A DNA stretch of 64,000 nucleotides from Streptomyces sp. ALI-76-A (GTDB taxonomy: Bacteria > Actinomycetota > Actinomycetes > Streptomycetales > Streptomycetaceae), in the NCBI RefSeq assembly GCF_030287445.1, contig NZ_JASVWB010000004.1:1240001-1304000 (forward strand). The letters are read 5' to 3'. Shown piece by piece: positions 42,693 to 52,658 of the stretch (position 1 is the stretch's first letter; every line of letters begins with the position of its first letter). The translations under genes and the position numbers were made by a program. The notes below the pieces were generated by a model. It was not told the DNA's origin and did no database searches. It saw nothing but the letters and a program-made list of their open reading frames with translations.

Positions 42693-43667
42693 ATCGGCGC
42701 TCCGCTTGTCCTCGGACTGGTCCCTGGCGTGATCCAGCCGTAGCGGGAGTCGTGCGGCGAGGTAGTCGATGAGTGCGTTGACACGTCGAGGGACATGCCC
42801 GTCCTCCTCCAGGAGGGCATAGATGTCGGAGGCCGGTGTCGACAGGTGCGGCAGGACCCGGATGAGCTCGCCGCGATTCAGATGTGGCCTGACATGCCAC
42901 TCCGAGCGCATGATCACACCACGGCCCTCCAGCGCCCAACCGGTCACCACGTCACCGTCGTTGCTGGACAGACTGCCCTGCACTCGCACGTGTCGGGGAC
43001 GGTCCGCATCCCCGAAGCGCCAGAGGGCGAAATCGCTCTCGTTCTCCCGCAGCACGATGCAGTTGTGGTGGGCCAGATCCTCGATGCTTTCCGGGGTGCC
43101 GTGCGCGGCGAGGTAGGACGGCGCCGCGCAGGGCACGCGCCGGTTCTTGGCCAGACGCCGCATGCGCAGCGAGGAATCGGGCGGCATGCCGACGTGGACG
43201 GCCACGTCGAACTCACGCTGGTGGGGCCTTAGCGGCAGAGCGGATGTCTGCATACGGACGTGCAGTTCGGGGTGGGCCGCGGCGAACTCGCCGAGCAGCG
43301 GCGCGATATGCGCGCGGCCGAGACCCAGTGTGGCTTCGACGACGAGGGATCCGCGCAACCCCCCGGCTGTGTCGGTGATCGTGTCCTCGAGCTCGCGTAC
43401 CTGGTCGAGGATCGCCTCGACGCGCGCCGCGTAGAGCTCGCCCTCCGAAGTCAGCTTCAGTCGGCGGGCGCCGCGCTGAACGAGCCGGACAGCCAGGCGA
43501 TGCTCCAGCGCGCTGAGGCGTTTGCTGACGACGGGAAGGGAGCAACCGAGTTCACGCGAGGCGGCCGTCAGCGTCTCGCTCGACGCGACCACGTGGAAGA
43601 ACTGCAGGTCGTCCACGGCTGAACGGCTCTTGGACCACGGGCGACGAGAACGCCGAGAGCTTTCCAT
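42690..43667 (-). CDS. LysR-family transcriptional regulator
   Basis: 325 residues. The winged helix is DLQFFHVVASSETLTAASRE followed by LGCSLPVVSKRLSALEHRL. The effector domain begins GSLVVEATLGLGRAHIAPLL. It resembles regulators that sit divergently from tartrate or malate dehydrogenase genes, as here (147 bases between starts). Its TAG stop lies within the terminal bases of the adjacent MITE, so the last residues and the stop may have been created by that insertion. The protein still has full family length and is probably active. Confidence 0.88.
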   Translation of the reverse strand: MESSRRSRRPWSKSRSAVDDLQFFHVVASSETLTAASRELGCSLPVVSKRLSALEHRLAVRLVQRGARRLKLTSEGELYAARVEAILDQVRELEDTITDTAGGLRGSLVVEATLGLGRAHIAPLLGEFAAAHPELHVRMQTSALPLRPHQREFDVAVHVGMPPDSSLRMRRLAKNRRVPCAAPSYLAAHGTPESIEDLAHHNCIVLRENESDFALWRFGDADRPRHVRVQGSLSSNDGDVVTGWALEGRGVIMRSEWHVRPHLNRGELIRVLPHLSTPASDIYALLEEDGHVPRRVNALIDYLAARLPLRLDHARDQSEDKRSAD

Positions 43668-43689
43668 AGGGGAAAACCTACCTTGCCCG

Positions 43690-43702
43690 TTACAGGCTTG
43701 TA
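43690..43702. promoter_or_regulatory. Candidate LysR-type binding site
   Basis: The divergent region contains a T-N11-A motif whose inner part TACA-GGCT-TGTA is an inverted repeat. It is 23 bases from the regulator start and 113 from the dehydrogenase start. A plausible autoregulatory site. Confidence 0.45.
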
Positions 43703-43814
43703 CCGAGCGTTTCCGCTAGCCAAGGTGGGACTCAGCCGCGCCGTGACCGGAACGCTCTGGACAGAGTGCTCGCCACCGGACTTGCGCATCGATCCTTGGA
43801 GGGGGAGTGCCTTC

Positions 43815-44972
43815 GTGCCGCAGAGTTATCGCATCGCAGCGATTCCGGGTGACGGGATCGGCCGCGAGGTCGTCCCGGAGGGGCTGAGGTGCCTGCGTGC
43901 CGCCGCCGAGGTGCACGGGTTCCAACTCGACGTCACCGAGTTCGACTTCGCCAGCGCCGACTACTGGCTGCGCCACGGCATGATGCTGCCCGACAACTGG
44001 AGGGACGTACTCGGCGCGTTCGACGCGATCTTCTTCGGTGCGGTCGGATGGCCGGAGGTGGTCCCGGACCATGTCTCGCTGTGGGGGAGTCTGCTGCAGA
44101 TGCGGCGGGGCTTCGACCAGTACGTCAATCTGCGCCCCGTGCGACTGCTGCGCGGTGTGCGCAGTCCGCTGCGTGACCACCAGCCGGGCGACATCGACTT
44201 CTATGTCGTGCGGGAGAACACCGAGGGCGAGTACTCCAGCATCGGCGGCCGGATCTTCGAAGGCACCGATCGCGAGACAGTGGTCCAGGAGACGGTCATG
44301 ACACGGACCGGCGTCGACCGTGTCCTGCGCTATGCCTTCGAACTCGCCGCGTCCCGCCCGAGCAAGCATCTGACCTGGGCGACGAAGAGCAACGGGATCT
44401 CGATCTCCATGCCCTACTGGGACGAGCGCGCAACCGAGATGGCCGCCCGGTACCCCGAAGTGACCGCCGACAAGGACCACATCGACATCCTGACCGCGAA
44501 GTTCGTACTTCAGCCCGAACGGTATGACGTGGTCGTCGCCAGCAACCTGTTCGGTGACATCCTCTCCGACCTCGGCCCGGCCTGCACCGGAACGATAGGC
44601 ATCGCCCCCAGCGCCAACATCAACCCCGACCGCTCCTTCCCCAGCCTCTTCGAGCCGGTGCACGGGTCGGCACCGGACATCGCCGGTCTCGGTGTGGCCA
44701 ACCCTGTCGGCCAGATCTGGAGCGGCGCCATGATGCTCACCCACCTCGGCGAGCACGAGGCGGCCGCGCATGTCGTGGCTGCGATCGAGAGCGTTCTGGA
44801 CGAGCAGCCCGGTGTGCTCACCCCCGACCTCGGGGGCACGGGAACGACGGTGGGGCTGGGCAAGGCCGTCACGGCCCGGATCGCCGCGACGTCTCCCGCC
44901 GGCCACGACGGGGGAGTGGCGGCCGGCGACGCGGCCGGCCGCACGGTCGAAGAGGGGGTCGCGGCGTCATGA
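43815..44972 (+). CDS. Tartrate/D-malate dehydrogenase-like decarboxylating dehydrogenase
   Basis: 385 residues of the isocitrate/isopropylmalate dehydrogenase superfamily. IAAIPGDGIGREVVPEGL opens the fold. The tartrate dehydrogenase branch is indicated by FDQYVNLRPVRLL, VVRENTEGEYSSIGG and LTWATKSNGISISMPYWDER. Metal-ligand Asp residues are visible in NLFGDILSDLG. These enzymes oxidise and decarboxylate tartrate, D-malate or related 2-hydroxy-dicarboxylates with NAD and Mn/Mg. GTG 43815 follows GGAGGGGGAG. The C-terminus has an Ala/Gly-rich extension of about 30 residues. The stop overlaps the next gene (ATGA). Confidence 0.88.
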   Translation: MPQSYRIAAIPGDGIGREVVPEGLRCLRAAAEVHGFQLDVTEFDFASADYWLRHGMMLPDNWRDVLGAFDAIFFGAVGWPEVVPDHVSLWGSLLQMRRGFDQYVNLRPVRLLRGVRSPLRDHQPGDIDFYVVRENTEGEYSSIGGRIFEGTDRETVVQETVMTRTGVDRVLRYAFELAASRPSKHLTWATKSNGISISMPYWDERATEMAARYPEVTADKDHIDILTAKFVLQPERYDVVVASNLFGDILSDLGPACTGTIGIAPSANINPDRSFPSLFEPVHGSAPDIAGLGVANPVGQIWSGAMMLTHLGEHEAAAHVVAAIESVLDEQPGVLTPDLGGTGTTVGLGKAVTARIAATSPAGHDGGVAAGDAAGRTVEEGVAAS

Positions 44973-46648
44973 CCAGACCTCTCTCCGACCCGGTCGGCCT
45001 CGAAGTGCGCTGGGACCGGCTTGCCGCCGCCACCGACGAGGCGGCCTCCACGATGCTGCGCACGGCCATCTCCACGATCATCCGGGAGTCGAACGACTAC
45101 ACCGTCGTCCTGATGGACCGCGCGGGACGCACGATGGCCGAGTCACGAGCCGGCATCCCCGCCTTCGCCGCTCTGATGAGTTCGCTGACCGCGCTGGTCA
45201 TCGAACAATTCCCGGCGGACGAATGGCAGGACGGCGACAGCGTCATCACGAACGACCCGTGGATCGCCACCGGGCACCTGCCCGACATCGCGATGATCTC
45301 CCCGGTCTTCCACCGAGGACGGCTCGTCGCGTTCGCGGGCACCGTGGCGCACTCACCGGACATCGGTGGCACACCTTCGATGAGCGCGACCGAGCTGCTC
45401 TGCGAGGGCATCTTGATCCCTCCACTGCGCCTGTTCCGGGCCGGACAAGTCGAGCAGGGAGTCAAGGACCTGCTGCTGGCGAACGTACGGCTGGCGGACC
45501 AGGTCTGGGGCGACCTGGAGGCGCAGGCCGCGGCGCACGCCGTGTGCCGCCGACGCGCCCAGGAGTTCCTCACCGACTTCCGTGAACCGGACTTCGAGGC
45601 GTTCGCGGACCAGGTCCACGCGCTGACCGACGCCGCGATGCGCGCGGGCCTCCGCGACGTGCCCGACGGCGTCTACCGTGCCTCCCTGGACGCGGACGGC
45701 GTCGAAGGGCATCCCACGCACATCGAGTGCGCGGTGACCGTTCGCGGCGAGGAGGTCGAGATCGACTACACCGGCAGCTCCCCCCAAGTGCCCTTCGCGA
45801 CGAACTCGACGCTGAACTACACCCGCGCCTACTCCATGTATCCGCTGAAGATCCTGCTGGATCCGTCCACGCGGACCAACTGGGGCTCCTACCGGTCCAT
45901 CCAGGTCACTGCGCCGGAAGGCACGATCGTCAACCCGAGGTTTCCCGCGCCCGTCGTGGCACGGCACCTCACCGGGCACCTGTTGTCCTGCGCGGTGTAC
46001 CAGGCACTGGCCCCGGTGCTGCCCGACCGTGTCATCGCCGACAGCGGCGGCGCCCCCGCCCTGCGCGTCCGCTTCGCCGGGGTCGACGACTCCGGCCGGC
46101 CTTTCAGCCTCATGCTCTTCGCCAACGCGGGCATGGGCGCGTCCAAGGAGTCGGACGGGCTCTCCACCACCGCCTTCCCCACCAACTCCGGCGGCGGCAG
46201 CATCGAGGCACTGGAGGCCGCGTCTCCGCTGCGCTTCCTCCGCAAGGAGTTGCGCGCCGGATCGGGCGGACGCGGCCGACGCCGCGGAGGACTGGGCCAG
46301 GACATCGAGGTACTGAATCCGATGAGCCGACCCGTGCAGATGGTTCTGCTCGGAGACCGCGAACAACATCCGGCGCTCGGACTCGCCGGCGGCGAACCCG
46401 GGGCCACCGCACACGTCGTCCTGGACTCCGGCGAGCGCGTCCCCCTGAAGTCGATCTCACAGCTCGCCCCCGGCGCATCGGTGGTCATCTCCTTCGCCGG
46501 CGGCGGCGGGTTCGGCCCCCCGAAGGAGCGTGAGCCCGAGTTCCTGACCGCCGACGAGATCGCCGGCTACACCGTCCCGGCCAGTCAGCAGAACCCGCGC
46601 ACAGCCTGGACGGCGGGCGGTAGCGCATGTGAGGAGGTGGGCCGATGA
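44969..46648 (+). CDS. Hydantoinase B/oxoprolinase-family protein (HyuB-like)
   Basis: 559 residues, the usual length. The family signature near the N-terminus is SNDYTVVLMDRAGRTMAES, followed by NDPWIATGHLPDIAMISPVF, HSPDIGG and TNSTLNYTRAYSMYPLKILL. The C-terminal half has FPTNSGGGSIEALEAASPLR and the Gly-rich GSGGRGRRRGGLGQDIEVL. It pairs with the HyuA-like subunit encoded next (ATGA overlap). Such pairs either open cyclic amides with ATP or carboxylate ketones (acetone and acetophenone carboxylase relatives). The substrate is not evident. Confidence 0.9.
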   Translation: MTRPLSDPVGLEVRWDRLAAATDEAASTMLRTAISTIIRESNDYTVVLMDRAGRTMAESRAGIPAFAALMSSLTALVIEQFPADEWQDGDSVITNDPWIATGHLPDIAMISPVFHRGRLVAFAGTVAHSPDIGGTPSMSATELLCEGILIPPLRLFRAGQVEQGVKDLLLANVRLADQVWGDLEAQAAAHAVCRRRAQEFLTDFREPDFEAFADQVHALTDAAMRAGLRDVPDGVYRASLDADGVEGHPTHIECAVTVRGEEVEIDYTGSSPQVPFATNSTLNYTRAYSMYPLKILLDPSTRTNWGSYRSIQVTAPEGTIVNPRFPAPVVARHLTGHLLSCAVYQALAPVLPDRVIADSGGAPALRVRFAGVDDSGRPFSLMLFANAGMGASKESDGLSTTAFPTNSGGGSIEALEAASPLRFLRKELRAGSGGRGRRRGGLGQDIEVLNPMSRPVQMVLLGDREQHPALGLAGGEPGATAHVVLDSGERVPLKSISQLAPGASVVISFAGGGGFGPPKEREPEFLTADEIAGYTVPASQQNPRTAWTAGGSACEEVGR

Positions 46649-48717
46649 GCCGCACGGTCCGGATCGGCGTCGACGTCGGCGGGACGTTCACCGATCTGCT
46701 GCTGCATGACCCGCGAAGGCAACTGATCCGGCCCGGGAAGCTGCCCACCACGCCCCACGCTCCCAACGAGGCCATCACCGCGGGGATCGCCCGGCTGCTG
46801 GAGGAGACGTCCACGGCCCCCGGAGAGGTCGCGGGCATCGTGCACGGCACCACGCTGGTGACGAACACGCTGCTGGAACGCACCGGAGCGGTCGTCGGTC
46901 TGCTGAGCACCAGCGGGTTCAGCGATTCCCTCGAAATGGGACGGGAGACGAGGTTCGACACCACCGATCTGCTCGCCCGGCCGGCTCAACCGCTGGTGCC
47001 GCGCCCTCTGCGCCGTGGCGTACCCGGGAGAATCGCCGCGGACGGCAGTGAACTCGAACCGCTCGACGAGCGTGCCGTCCTCACGTCTGTGCGGGATCTG
47101 ACAGACCAGGGCATCGAGGCACTGGCCGTGGCCCTGATGCACTCCTACCGCGACGCCCGTCACGAGCACCGGGTGCGGGACCTGATCGCGCGGGCACACC
47201 CCGACCTCCCCGTCACCCTCTCCAGCGCCGTGGCCCCGGTCATCGGTGAGTACGAGCGGGCCGGTACCGCCTGCCTGAACGCGTATGTGCAGCCCCTGAT
47301 GTCGCGCTACCTCGACGACCTGCGTGACGATCTGACCGTCATGGGGATCGACGCGCCCCTTCGCATCATGCTCTCCGGCGGTGGTGTCACGACCCTCGAG
47401 GACGCCAAGCGGTTCCCGGTACGGCTGCTCGAGTCGGGCCCCGCGGCCGGTGCTATCGCCGCTGCCGCCGTCGCCAGGACCTTGGGGGAGCAGGACGTGG
47501 TCTCCTTCGACATGGGCGGGACCACGGCGAAGATCGCTGTCGTCCAGGGGGGCAGGCCCAGGCTCAAGCACGACTTCGAGGCGGGGCGGGCCGACAAGTT
47601 CAAGCCCGGCTCGGGGCTGCCGGTGCGCCTGACCGTCGTCGACATGATCGAGATCGGGTCGGGAGGCGGCTCGATCGCGGCACCCGACGCACTCGGGCTG
47701 CTGAAGGTGGGACCGCGCAGCGCCGGCTCGGTCCCCGGGCCTGTCGCCTACGGGCGTGGAGGCGAGCGACCCACCGTGACGGACGCCGACCTGCTGCTGG
47801 GCTATCTCGACGCGGAGAACTTCCTCGGCGGCGAGATGAGGCTGCGGACGCGCGAGGCCCACAAGGCGCTGACCCGTGAGGTGGCGGGCCCCCTGGGACT
47901 CGACACCGCTGACGCCGCCGCCGGGATCGTGGAGGTGGTCACCGAAAGCATGGCCGCCGCCGCCCGTATGCACCTGTCCGAGCAGGGCAAGGACCCGGCC
48001 GACTTCGCGCTGCTGGCCTTCGGTGGAGCCGGACCCGCCCATGCCTACGGGCTGGCGAAGTCGCTGAAGATCCCCCGAGTGATCGTGCCGATGCGGGCTG
48101 GGGTGATGTCCGCCTGCGGGCTCCTCGCCGCCGCTCCCACGGTCGACGAGGTCCGCAGTCTGCCGTCGCCTCTCGCCGACATCGACTGGGACCAGGTCGT
48201 CGCGCTGTACGACGAGATGACGCTCCGCGCCACCGAGACGCTCCAGGCGGGAGACCCGGAGCTCGTGCGGGTACGCCGCTCGGCCGACATGCGTTACCTC
48301 GGCCAGGGTTTCGAGATCGAGGTCACCGTGCCCGAGCAGGACTTCGGTCCAGCCGGTCTCGGACGCATCCGGGCCGCCTTCGAGTCCACATACCGCGCCG
48401 TGTTCGGCCGTTGCCTCGAGGGTGCAGTGGAAGTCGTGAACTGGCGGCTTTCTGTGCGACTGCCCCGTCATGAGCTGTCGACCGAGGGCAGCCATGCCCG
48501 GGGAGGTGCGGCGAGCCGCGGTGTCCGGTCGGTGTACGTTCCCGGACACGGCCTGCTCGAGGCCACCGTGTGGAACCGCTACGAGCTCACGCCGGGAACC
48601 GAGCTGGCAGGTCCGGCGATCTTCGAGGAGCGCGAATCGTCCTGCTCCTTCGGGCCGGACTGCAGGATCCGGGTCACCGACGACCTGACCCTCCTGATCG
48701 AGGTCGGCCGGGACTGA
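46645..48717 (+). CDS. Hydantoinase A/oxoprolinase-family ATP-binding protein (HyuA-like)
   Basis: 690 residues. Actin-like ATPase fold motifs are visible: VRIGVDVGGTFTDLLLHDP, GTTLVTNTLLERTGAVVG, then FDMGGTTAKIAVVQGG and IGSGGGSIA. ATP is used to activate the substrate carbonyl in this family. It normally works as a heteromer with HyuB. The family is shared by N-methylhydantoinases, 5-oxoprolinases and carboxylases; no third carboxylase subunit is present, so an amidohydrolase role is somewhat more likely. GGAGG lies nine bases before the start. Confidence 0.9.
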   Translation: MSRTVRIGVDVGGTFTDLLLHDPRRQLIRPGKLPTTPHAPNEAITAGIARLLEETSTAPGEVAGIVHGTTLVTNTLLERTGAVVGLLSTSGFSDSLEMGRETRFDTTDLLARPAQPLVPRPLRRGVPGRIAADGSELEPLDERAVLTSVRDLTDQGIEALAVALMHSYRDARHEHRVRDLIARAHPDLPVTLSSAVAPVIGEYERAGTACLNAYVQPLMSRYLDDLRDDLTVMGIDAPLRIMLSGGGVTTLEDAKRFPVRLLESGPAAGAIAAAAVARTLGEQDVVSFDMGGTTAKIAVVQGGRPRLKHDFEAGRADKFKPGSGLPVRLTVVDMIEIGSGGGSIAAPDALGLLKVGPRSAGSVPGPVAYGRGGERPTVTDADLLLGYLDAENFLGGEMRLRTREAHKALTREVAGPLGLDTADAAAGIVEVVTESMAAAARMHLSEQGKDPADFALLAFGGAGPAHAYGLAKSLKIPRVIVPMRAGVMSACGLLAAAPTVDEVRSLPSPLADIDWDQVVALYDEMTLRATETLQAGDPELVRVRRSADMRYLGQGFEIEVTVPEQDFGPAGLGRIRAAFESTYRAVFGRCLEGAVEVVNWRLSVRLPRHELSTEGSHARGGAASRGVRSVYVPGHGLLEATVWNRYELTPGTELAGPAIFEERESSCSFGPDCRIRVTDDLTLLIEVGRD

Positions 48718-48907
48718 ACCCCCCTCCCCAGTCGTCACCGAAGAGTGCAGCGTCGCGCAGCCGCCGAAGGCGGCGGGACGGTCGGCGACCCGTCCGAGGA
48801 GTGGCTGCCCCACCTGCGGCGGCAAACGGACCGACGCCGCTCACGCCCACACCGACAACCTATCCAGCAGTTGCCCAGCATGATGGCGGCGCGAAAGGAC
48901 GACCCTC

Positions 48908-50182
48908 ATGACGACGGTGTCTGCAGGGCAGCGCACACCGACCCGGCGCATCACGTTTCTGGTCGCTCTCGCGGTCTTCGCACAGGAGTCGACCTGGAAC
49001 TTCTACGAGTCTCAGGTTCCGCCGTTCCTGCGGGAGCACATCACCAGCGCGGCCGTCGTGGGTCTGCTGATGGGCATGGACAACCTGCTCGGCATCTTCA
49101 TCCAGCCGTGGATCGGCAACCGGTCCGACCGGACGAGGACCTCCTGGGGCCGGCGGATGCCCTACCTGGTGGTCGGAATGCCGATCGCCGCCGCGCTGTT
49201 CGTCCTCATCCCGCACAGCGCGGCGTCCTTGCCGTTGTTGATCGTGGTGATGTTCTCGTACGCGCTCGTCGCCAACACCTTCAAGCCGATTGCCGAAGCG
49301 CTCGTTCCGGACTTCATCGCACCCGAGCGGCGAAGCCGGGCCAACGCCGCGGTCAAGATCGCCTCGAGTGTCACGGCCATCGTCGGCGCGCTCATCAGTA
49401 TTTTGCTGGTCGACAACCACCTGAGTCTGGCGTTCGCGATACCCGCGATCATCATGCTGATCTCGATCGGGGTGCTCGCGGCCACCGTGCGCGACAACCG
49501 GTCTCCGGCCTACCAGGCAGCGGTGGCCGAGTGCGCTGCGGAGGACAGTGCCGAACGCCCCGAGCCACGGGTCCGGGACACCTTCGTCGAGATCCTCAGG
49601 GATGCCGATCGCAGCCGGCTCCTGCTGCTCCTCGCGATTCTCCTCTTCGGCAGCGCGTGGTCCGCGTCCCGGTCGTTGATCACGCCGTACGGGATGGAAG
49701 CCCTGGACATGTCACGGGGAGCCGCCGGCGGTCTCACCCTGCCCAGCGGTATCGCCTTCATCCTGGCGGCCTACCCTGCAGCCGTGCTCGCCGAGCGGTA
49801 CGGGCGGCTGCGGGTCATGGCCGTGGGGATGTCGGTCTTCGCCGGCGCCATGGTGCTGGGGACACTCATCCAGACTCCGACGGGTGCCACCGTGGCCCTG
49901 TGCCTCGCGGCGGCCGGCGCGACCTGCTTTCTGGTCAACGCGGTGGTCGTCCTGTGGAACCTCGCACCCTCGGCGCGCGTCTTCGGGACGTACGCCGGTA
50001 TGTACACCGTCGGCTGGGCCGGTGGCGGCTTGCTGGGCCCCGCGCTGGTCGGCGGGATGGTCGACATCACCGGCTGGCCTCTGATGCTCATCGACGTCGC
50101 CATGGTCGCCGCGCTGTCGATCATCGTCGTAGCCAGGATCAGCGCGCTTCAGCGTCGCGCCGGCCTGACCCTGGCCAAGTAA
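48908..50182 (+). CDS. MFS transporter of the catabolic cluster
   Basis: 424 residues with 12 predicted helices. The N-terminal part (FYESQVPPFLREHI, GLLMGMDNLLGIFIQPWIGN then RSDRTRTSWGRRMPYLVV) is the pattern of the glycoside/sucrose-type MFS branch. A charged central loop (about residues 200-235) splits the two halves. A 190-base gap precedes it, so it may have its own promoter, but orientation and spacing place it in the same cluster. Likely the uptake system for the compound degraded by the flanking enzymes. Confidence 0.85.
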   Translation: MTTVSAGQRTPTRRITFLVALAVFAQESTWNFYESQVPPFLREHITSAAVVGLLMGMDNLLGIFIQPWIGNRSDRTRTSWGRRMPYLVVGMPIAAALFVLIPHSAASLPLLIVVMFSYALVANTFKPIAEALVPDFIAPERRSRANAAVKIASSVTAIVGALISILLVDNHLSLAFAIPAIIMLISIGVLAATVRDNRSPAYQAAVAECAAEDSAERPEPRVRDTFVEILRDADRSRLLLLLAILLFGSAWSASRSLITPYGMEALDMSRGAAGGLTLPSGIAFILAAYPAAVLAERYGRLRVMAVGMSVFAGAMVLGTLIQTPTGATVALCLAAAGATCFLVNAVVVLWNLAPSARVFGTYAGMYTVGWAGGGLLGPALVGGMVDITGWPLMLIDVAMVAALSIIVVARISALQRRAGLTLAK

Positions 50183-50243
50183 CCAGCCCATCCCCGCAAC
50201 GCGGCGCGAGCCCAGCGCCGGACGCAGCCAGAGACGAGGAACC

Positions 50244-51230
50244 GTGTCCCGCATTCTGATCACCACGGACTACCTACGGCCCGGCGACGAGGTCGATCAC
50301 TATCTTCGGGCGCACGGCCACACGACGGTACACGCCCCGCTCGTCGGCCGACACGGTCGGGAGCAACTCGTCGCCGCGCTCGACGGGATCGACGCGGCGC
50401 TCGTCGCCCATGAGCCCCTGACCGCCCAGGTCCTCTCCGAAGCTCCCCGGCTGCGCGCCCTCGTGCGCACCGGCGTCGGCTACGACTCGATCGATGTCGT
50501 CGCCGCGGGCAGGCTCGGCATCACGGTGAGCAATCTGCCGGGAATCAACGCCAACGCCGTGGCCGAGTACACCCTCGGTCTGCTGCTGGCGGCCGCCCGG
50601 CGACTGGTGCAGAGCGCGGCGGGCGTCGCTGCCGGCGGCTGGCCGAGGGAGGACGGTCACGAGTTGCGCGGGTCGGCGCTCGGCCTGATCGGATACGGGG
50701 CGGCAGCGCGCGCCGTGGTGCCGCTGGCGCGAGCCTTCGGCATGGAGGTGCTGTGCACGACCGGTGTGCCCAAGGACGAGCGATCGGACCCGTCGGTGCG
50801 GTTCGTCGCGCTCCCCGAGTTACTCGAGGCCTGCGACTACGTATCGGTGCACACCGCGCTGACGGACCGTACACGCGGTCTCCTGGACGCCTCCGCCTTC
50901 CGGCGGATGAAGCCGACGGCGGTGCTGGTCAACACCGCGCGGGGGGCCGTCGTCGACGAGCATGCCCTCGTCGACGCCGTGCGGACCGGCGAGATCGCCG
51001 GGGCGGCGCTCGACGTGGTGAGTGAGGAGCCGCTCCCGGCCGACAGCCCGCTGCGGGACGTCGAGGGGATCGTCGTCTTCTCGCACCTCGCGGGCCAGAC
51101 CGCCGAAGCCCGTGCAGCCGCCGGCCTCGAGGGCGCGGCCGAGGTGGTGGCCGCCCTCGCGGGCCGCCCCCGGTTCGCGGTGAACGCCCACCTGCTGCCC
51201 CAAGCCCCCACAGTCCGGGTCGACGGGTGA
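50244..51230 (+). CDS. D-isomer-specific 2-hydroxyacid dehydrogenase
   Basis: 328 residues. Cofactor domain GLIGYGAAARAVVPLARAFG; catalytic Arg in VNTARGAVVDE, Glu in DVVSEEPLP and His in VFSHLAGQT are all present. The family reduces 2-ketoacids to D-2-hydroxyacids or the reverse (phosphoglycerate, glyoxylate and similar substrates). The second Gly of the usual GxGxxG is followed by Ala. The context suggests interconversion of a 2-hydroxyacid intermediate with the tartrate dehydrogenase-like enzyme. GTG start after GACGAGGA. Confidence 0.9.
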   Translation: MSRILITTDYLRPGDEVDHYLRAHGHTTVHAPLVGRHGREQLVAALDGIDAALVAHEPLTAQVLSEAPRLRALVRTGVGYDSIDVVAAGRLGITVSNLPGINANAVAEYTLGLLLAAARRLVQSAAGVAAGGWPREDGHELRGSALGLIGYGAAARAVVPLARAFGMEVLCTTGVPKDERSDPSVRFVALPELLEACDYVSVHTALTDRTRGLLDASAFRRMKPTAVLVNTARGAVVDEHALVDAVRTGEIAGAALDVVSEEPLPADSPLRDVEGIVVFSHLAGQTAEARAAAGLEGAAEVVAALAGRPRFAVNAHLLPQAPTVRVDG

Positions 51231-51272
51231 CATCCGCCCGCCCCGTGCCCGGTACCGAAAAGAAAGAGGAAC

Positions 51273-52658
51273 ATGGAAAACGAACGGGTTGACCAGGTCA
51301 AGGTCCTGGCACCGACCGGCATGCTCGGAGCCGGCTTTCCCGAGGCCACGATCGAGCGGGGCCTGGCGCTCGGCGCCGATGTCATCTCCGTCGACGCGGG
51401 CAGCACCGACTCCGGTCCCTACTATCTCGGCGCGTCGCAGCCCAAGACCAGCCGCGCGGCGGTCGCCCGTGACCTGCGCGTCCTTCTCAGGGCGGCGGCG
51501 GAGGCCGGCATCCCACTGATCGTGGGCTCGTGCGGCACCAGCGGAACCGACTCCGGTGTCGACTGGGTCGCCGACATCGTCGCCGACATCCTGGCGACCG
51601 AGGGACTCCGGCTGCGGGTGGCGCGTATCTACAGCGAGCAGTCGACCGGCACGCTCCTCAAGCGCCTGGACGAGGGCCGCATCCATGCCCTGCCTCCGCT
51701 GGGCGAACTGGAGCCGAAGACACTGCAGAGCTGCACGCACATCGTGGGTGCGATGGGACATGAGCCGATCGTCGCGGCGTTGGAGGCAGGTGCACAGGTC
51801 GTGCTCGCCGGCCGCGCGACCGACACCGCCATCGCCGCCGCCCATCCGCTGATGAAGGGGATGCCGGCCGGCCCGGCATGGCACGCCGCCAAGATCATCG
51901 AGTGCGGCGGACAGTGCACCAGCAATCCGCGCACGGGTGGGGTTCTGGCCACCATCGACGCCGACGGCTTCACCATCGAGCCGCTCGATCCGACGGCCGC
52001 CTGTACACCGATCCTGGTCGCCGCCCACATGCTCTACGAGACGGTGGACCCGTTCCAGATGCGCGAGCCGGACGGCACCCTGGACGTCCGTGAAGCCGTC
52101 TACACCGCCCTGGACGACCGGACGGTGCGGGTCGAGGGTTCGCAGTTCCATGTCGCCGACCAGCACACCATCAAACTCGAAGGCGCCCGGATCACCGGCT
52201 ACGAGACGATGTCGTTCAGCGCAGTCCGGGACCCGCACATTCTTGCCAACATCGACGACTGGGCCGATCTCATGCGGACGATGATCGGGCAGCGGGTGGA
52301 GCAGACGATCGGCCTCAGCGAGGACAAGTACGCCTTCGACCTGCGCCTGTACGGGCACAACGCCATCCTGGGGGATCTCGATCCGGCAGTGGGTCCGCCT
52401 CGCGAGGTGGGAGTCATGCTCCTCGTCAATGCCCCGGACCAGAGCACCGCCACCGCCGTCGCGAAGATCGCCAACCCCTTGATGCTCCACCTGCCGACGG
52501 CCGACATGGACTATCTGCCGAGCCTGGCGTTCGCCACCTCGCCGGCCGAGGTCGAGCGCGGCCCGGCGTACGAGTTCGTGCTCAACCACGTCGTCGACAC
52601 CATCACCCCCACCGACATGTTCCGCACCGAGTTCGCGGAGGCCTCCCACCATGGCTGA
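51273..52658 (+). CDS. AtuA-family (DUF1446) protein
   Basis: 461 residues. Recognised from the N-terminal VISVDAGSTDSGPYYLGASQ, the block GSCGTSGTDSGVDWVADIV, the GRATDTAIAAAHPL motif and AWHAAKIIECGGQCTSNP. Members include the acyclic terpene utilisation protein AtuA and proteins of aromatic or lactone pathways; no reaction is firmly assigned to the family. It is co-encoded with a DUF4387 protein, the usual partner, by an 8-base overlap. ATG start after AAAGAGGA. Confidence 0.85.
   Translation: MENERVDQVKVLAPTGMLGAGFPEATIERGLALGADVISVDAGSTDSGPYYLGASQPKTSRAAVARDLRVLLRAAAEAGIPLIVGSCGTSGTDSGVDWVADIVADILATEGLRLRVARIYSEQSTGTLLKRLDEGRIHALPPLGELEPKTLQSCTHIVGAMGHEPIVAALEAGAQVVLAGRATDTAIAAAHPLMKGMPAGPAWHAAKIIECGGQCTSNPRTGGVLATIDADGFTIEPLDPTAACTPILVAAHMLYETVDPFQMREPDGTLDVREAVYTALDDRTVRVEGSQFHVADQHTIKLEGARITGYETMSFSAVRDPHILANIDDWADLMRTMIGQRVEQTIGLSEDKYAFDLRLYGHNAILGDLDPAVGPPREVGVMLLVNAPDQSTATAVAKIANPLMLHLPTADMDYLPSLAFATSPAEVERGPAYEFVLNHVVDTITPTDMFRTEFAEASHHG

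Noticed and set aside
46585..48825. A 746-residue minus-strand open frame opposite HyuA
   Set aside because: Antisense of a well-supported gene; no ribosome site or domain.
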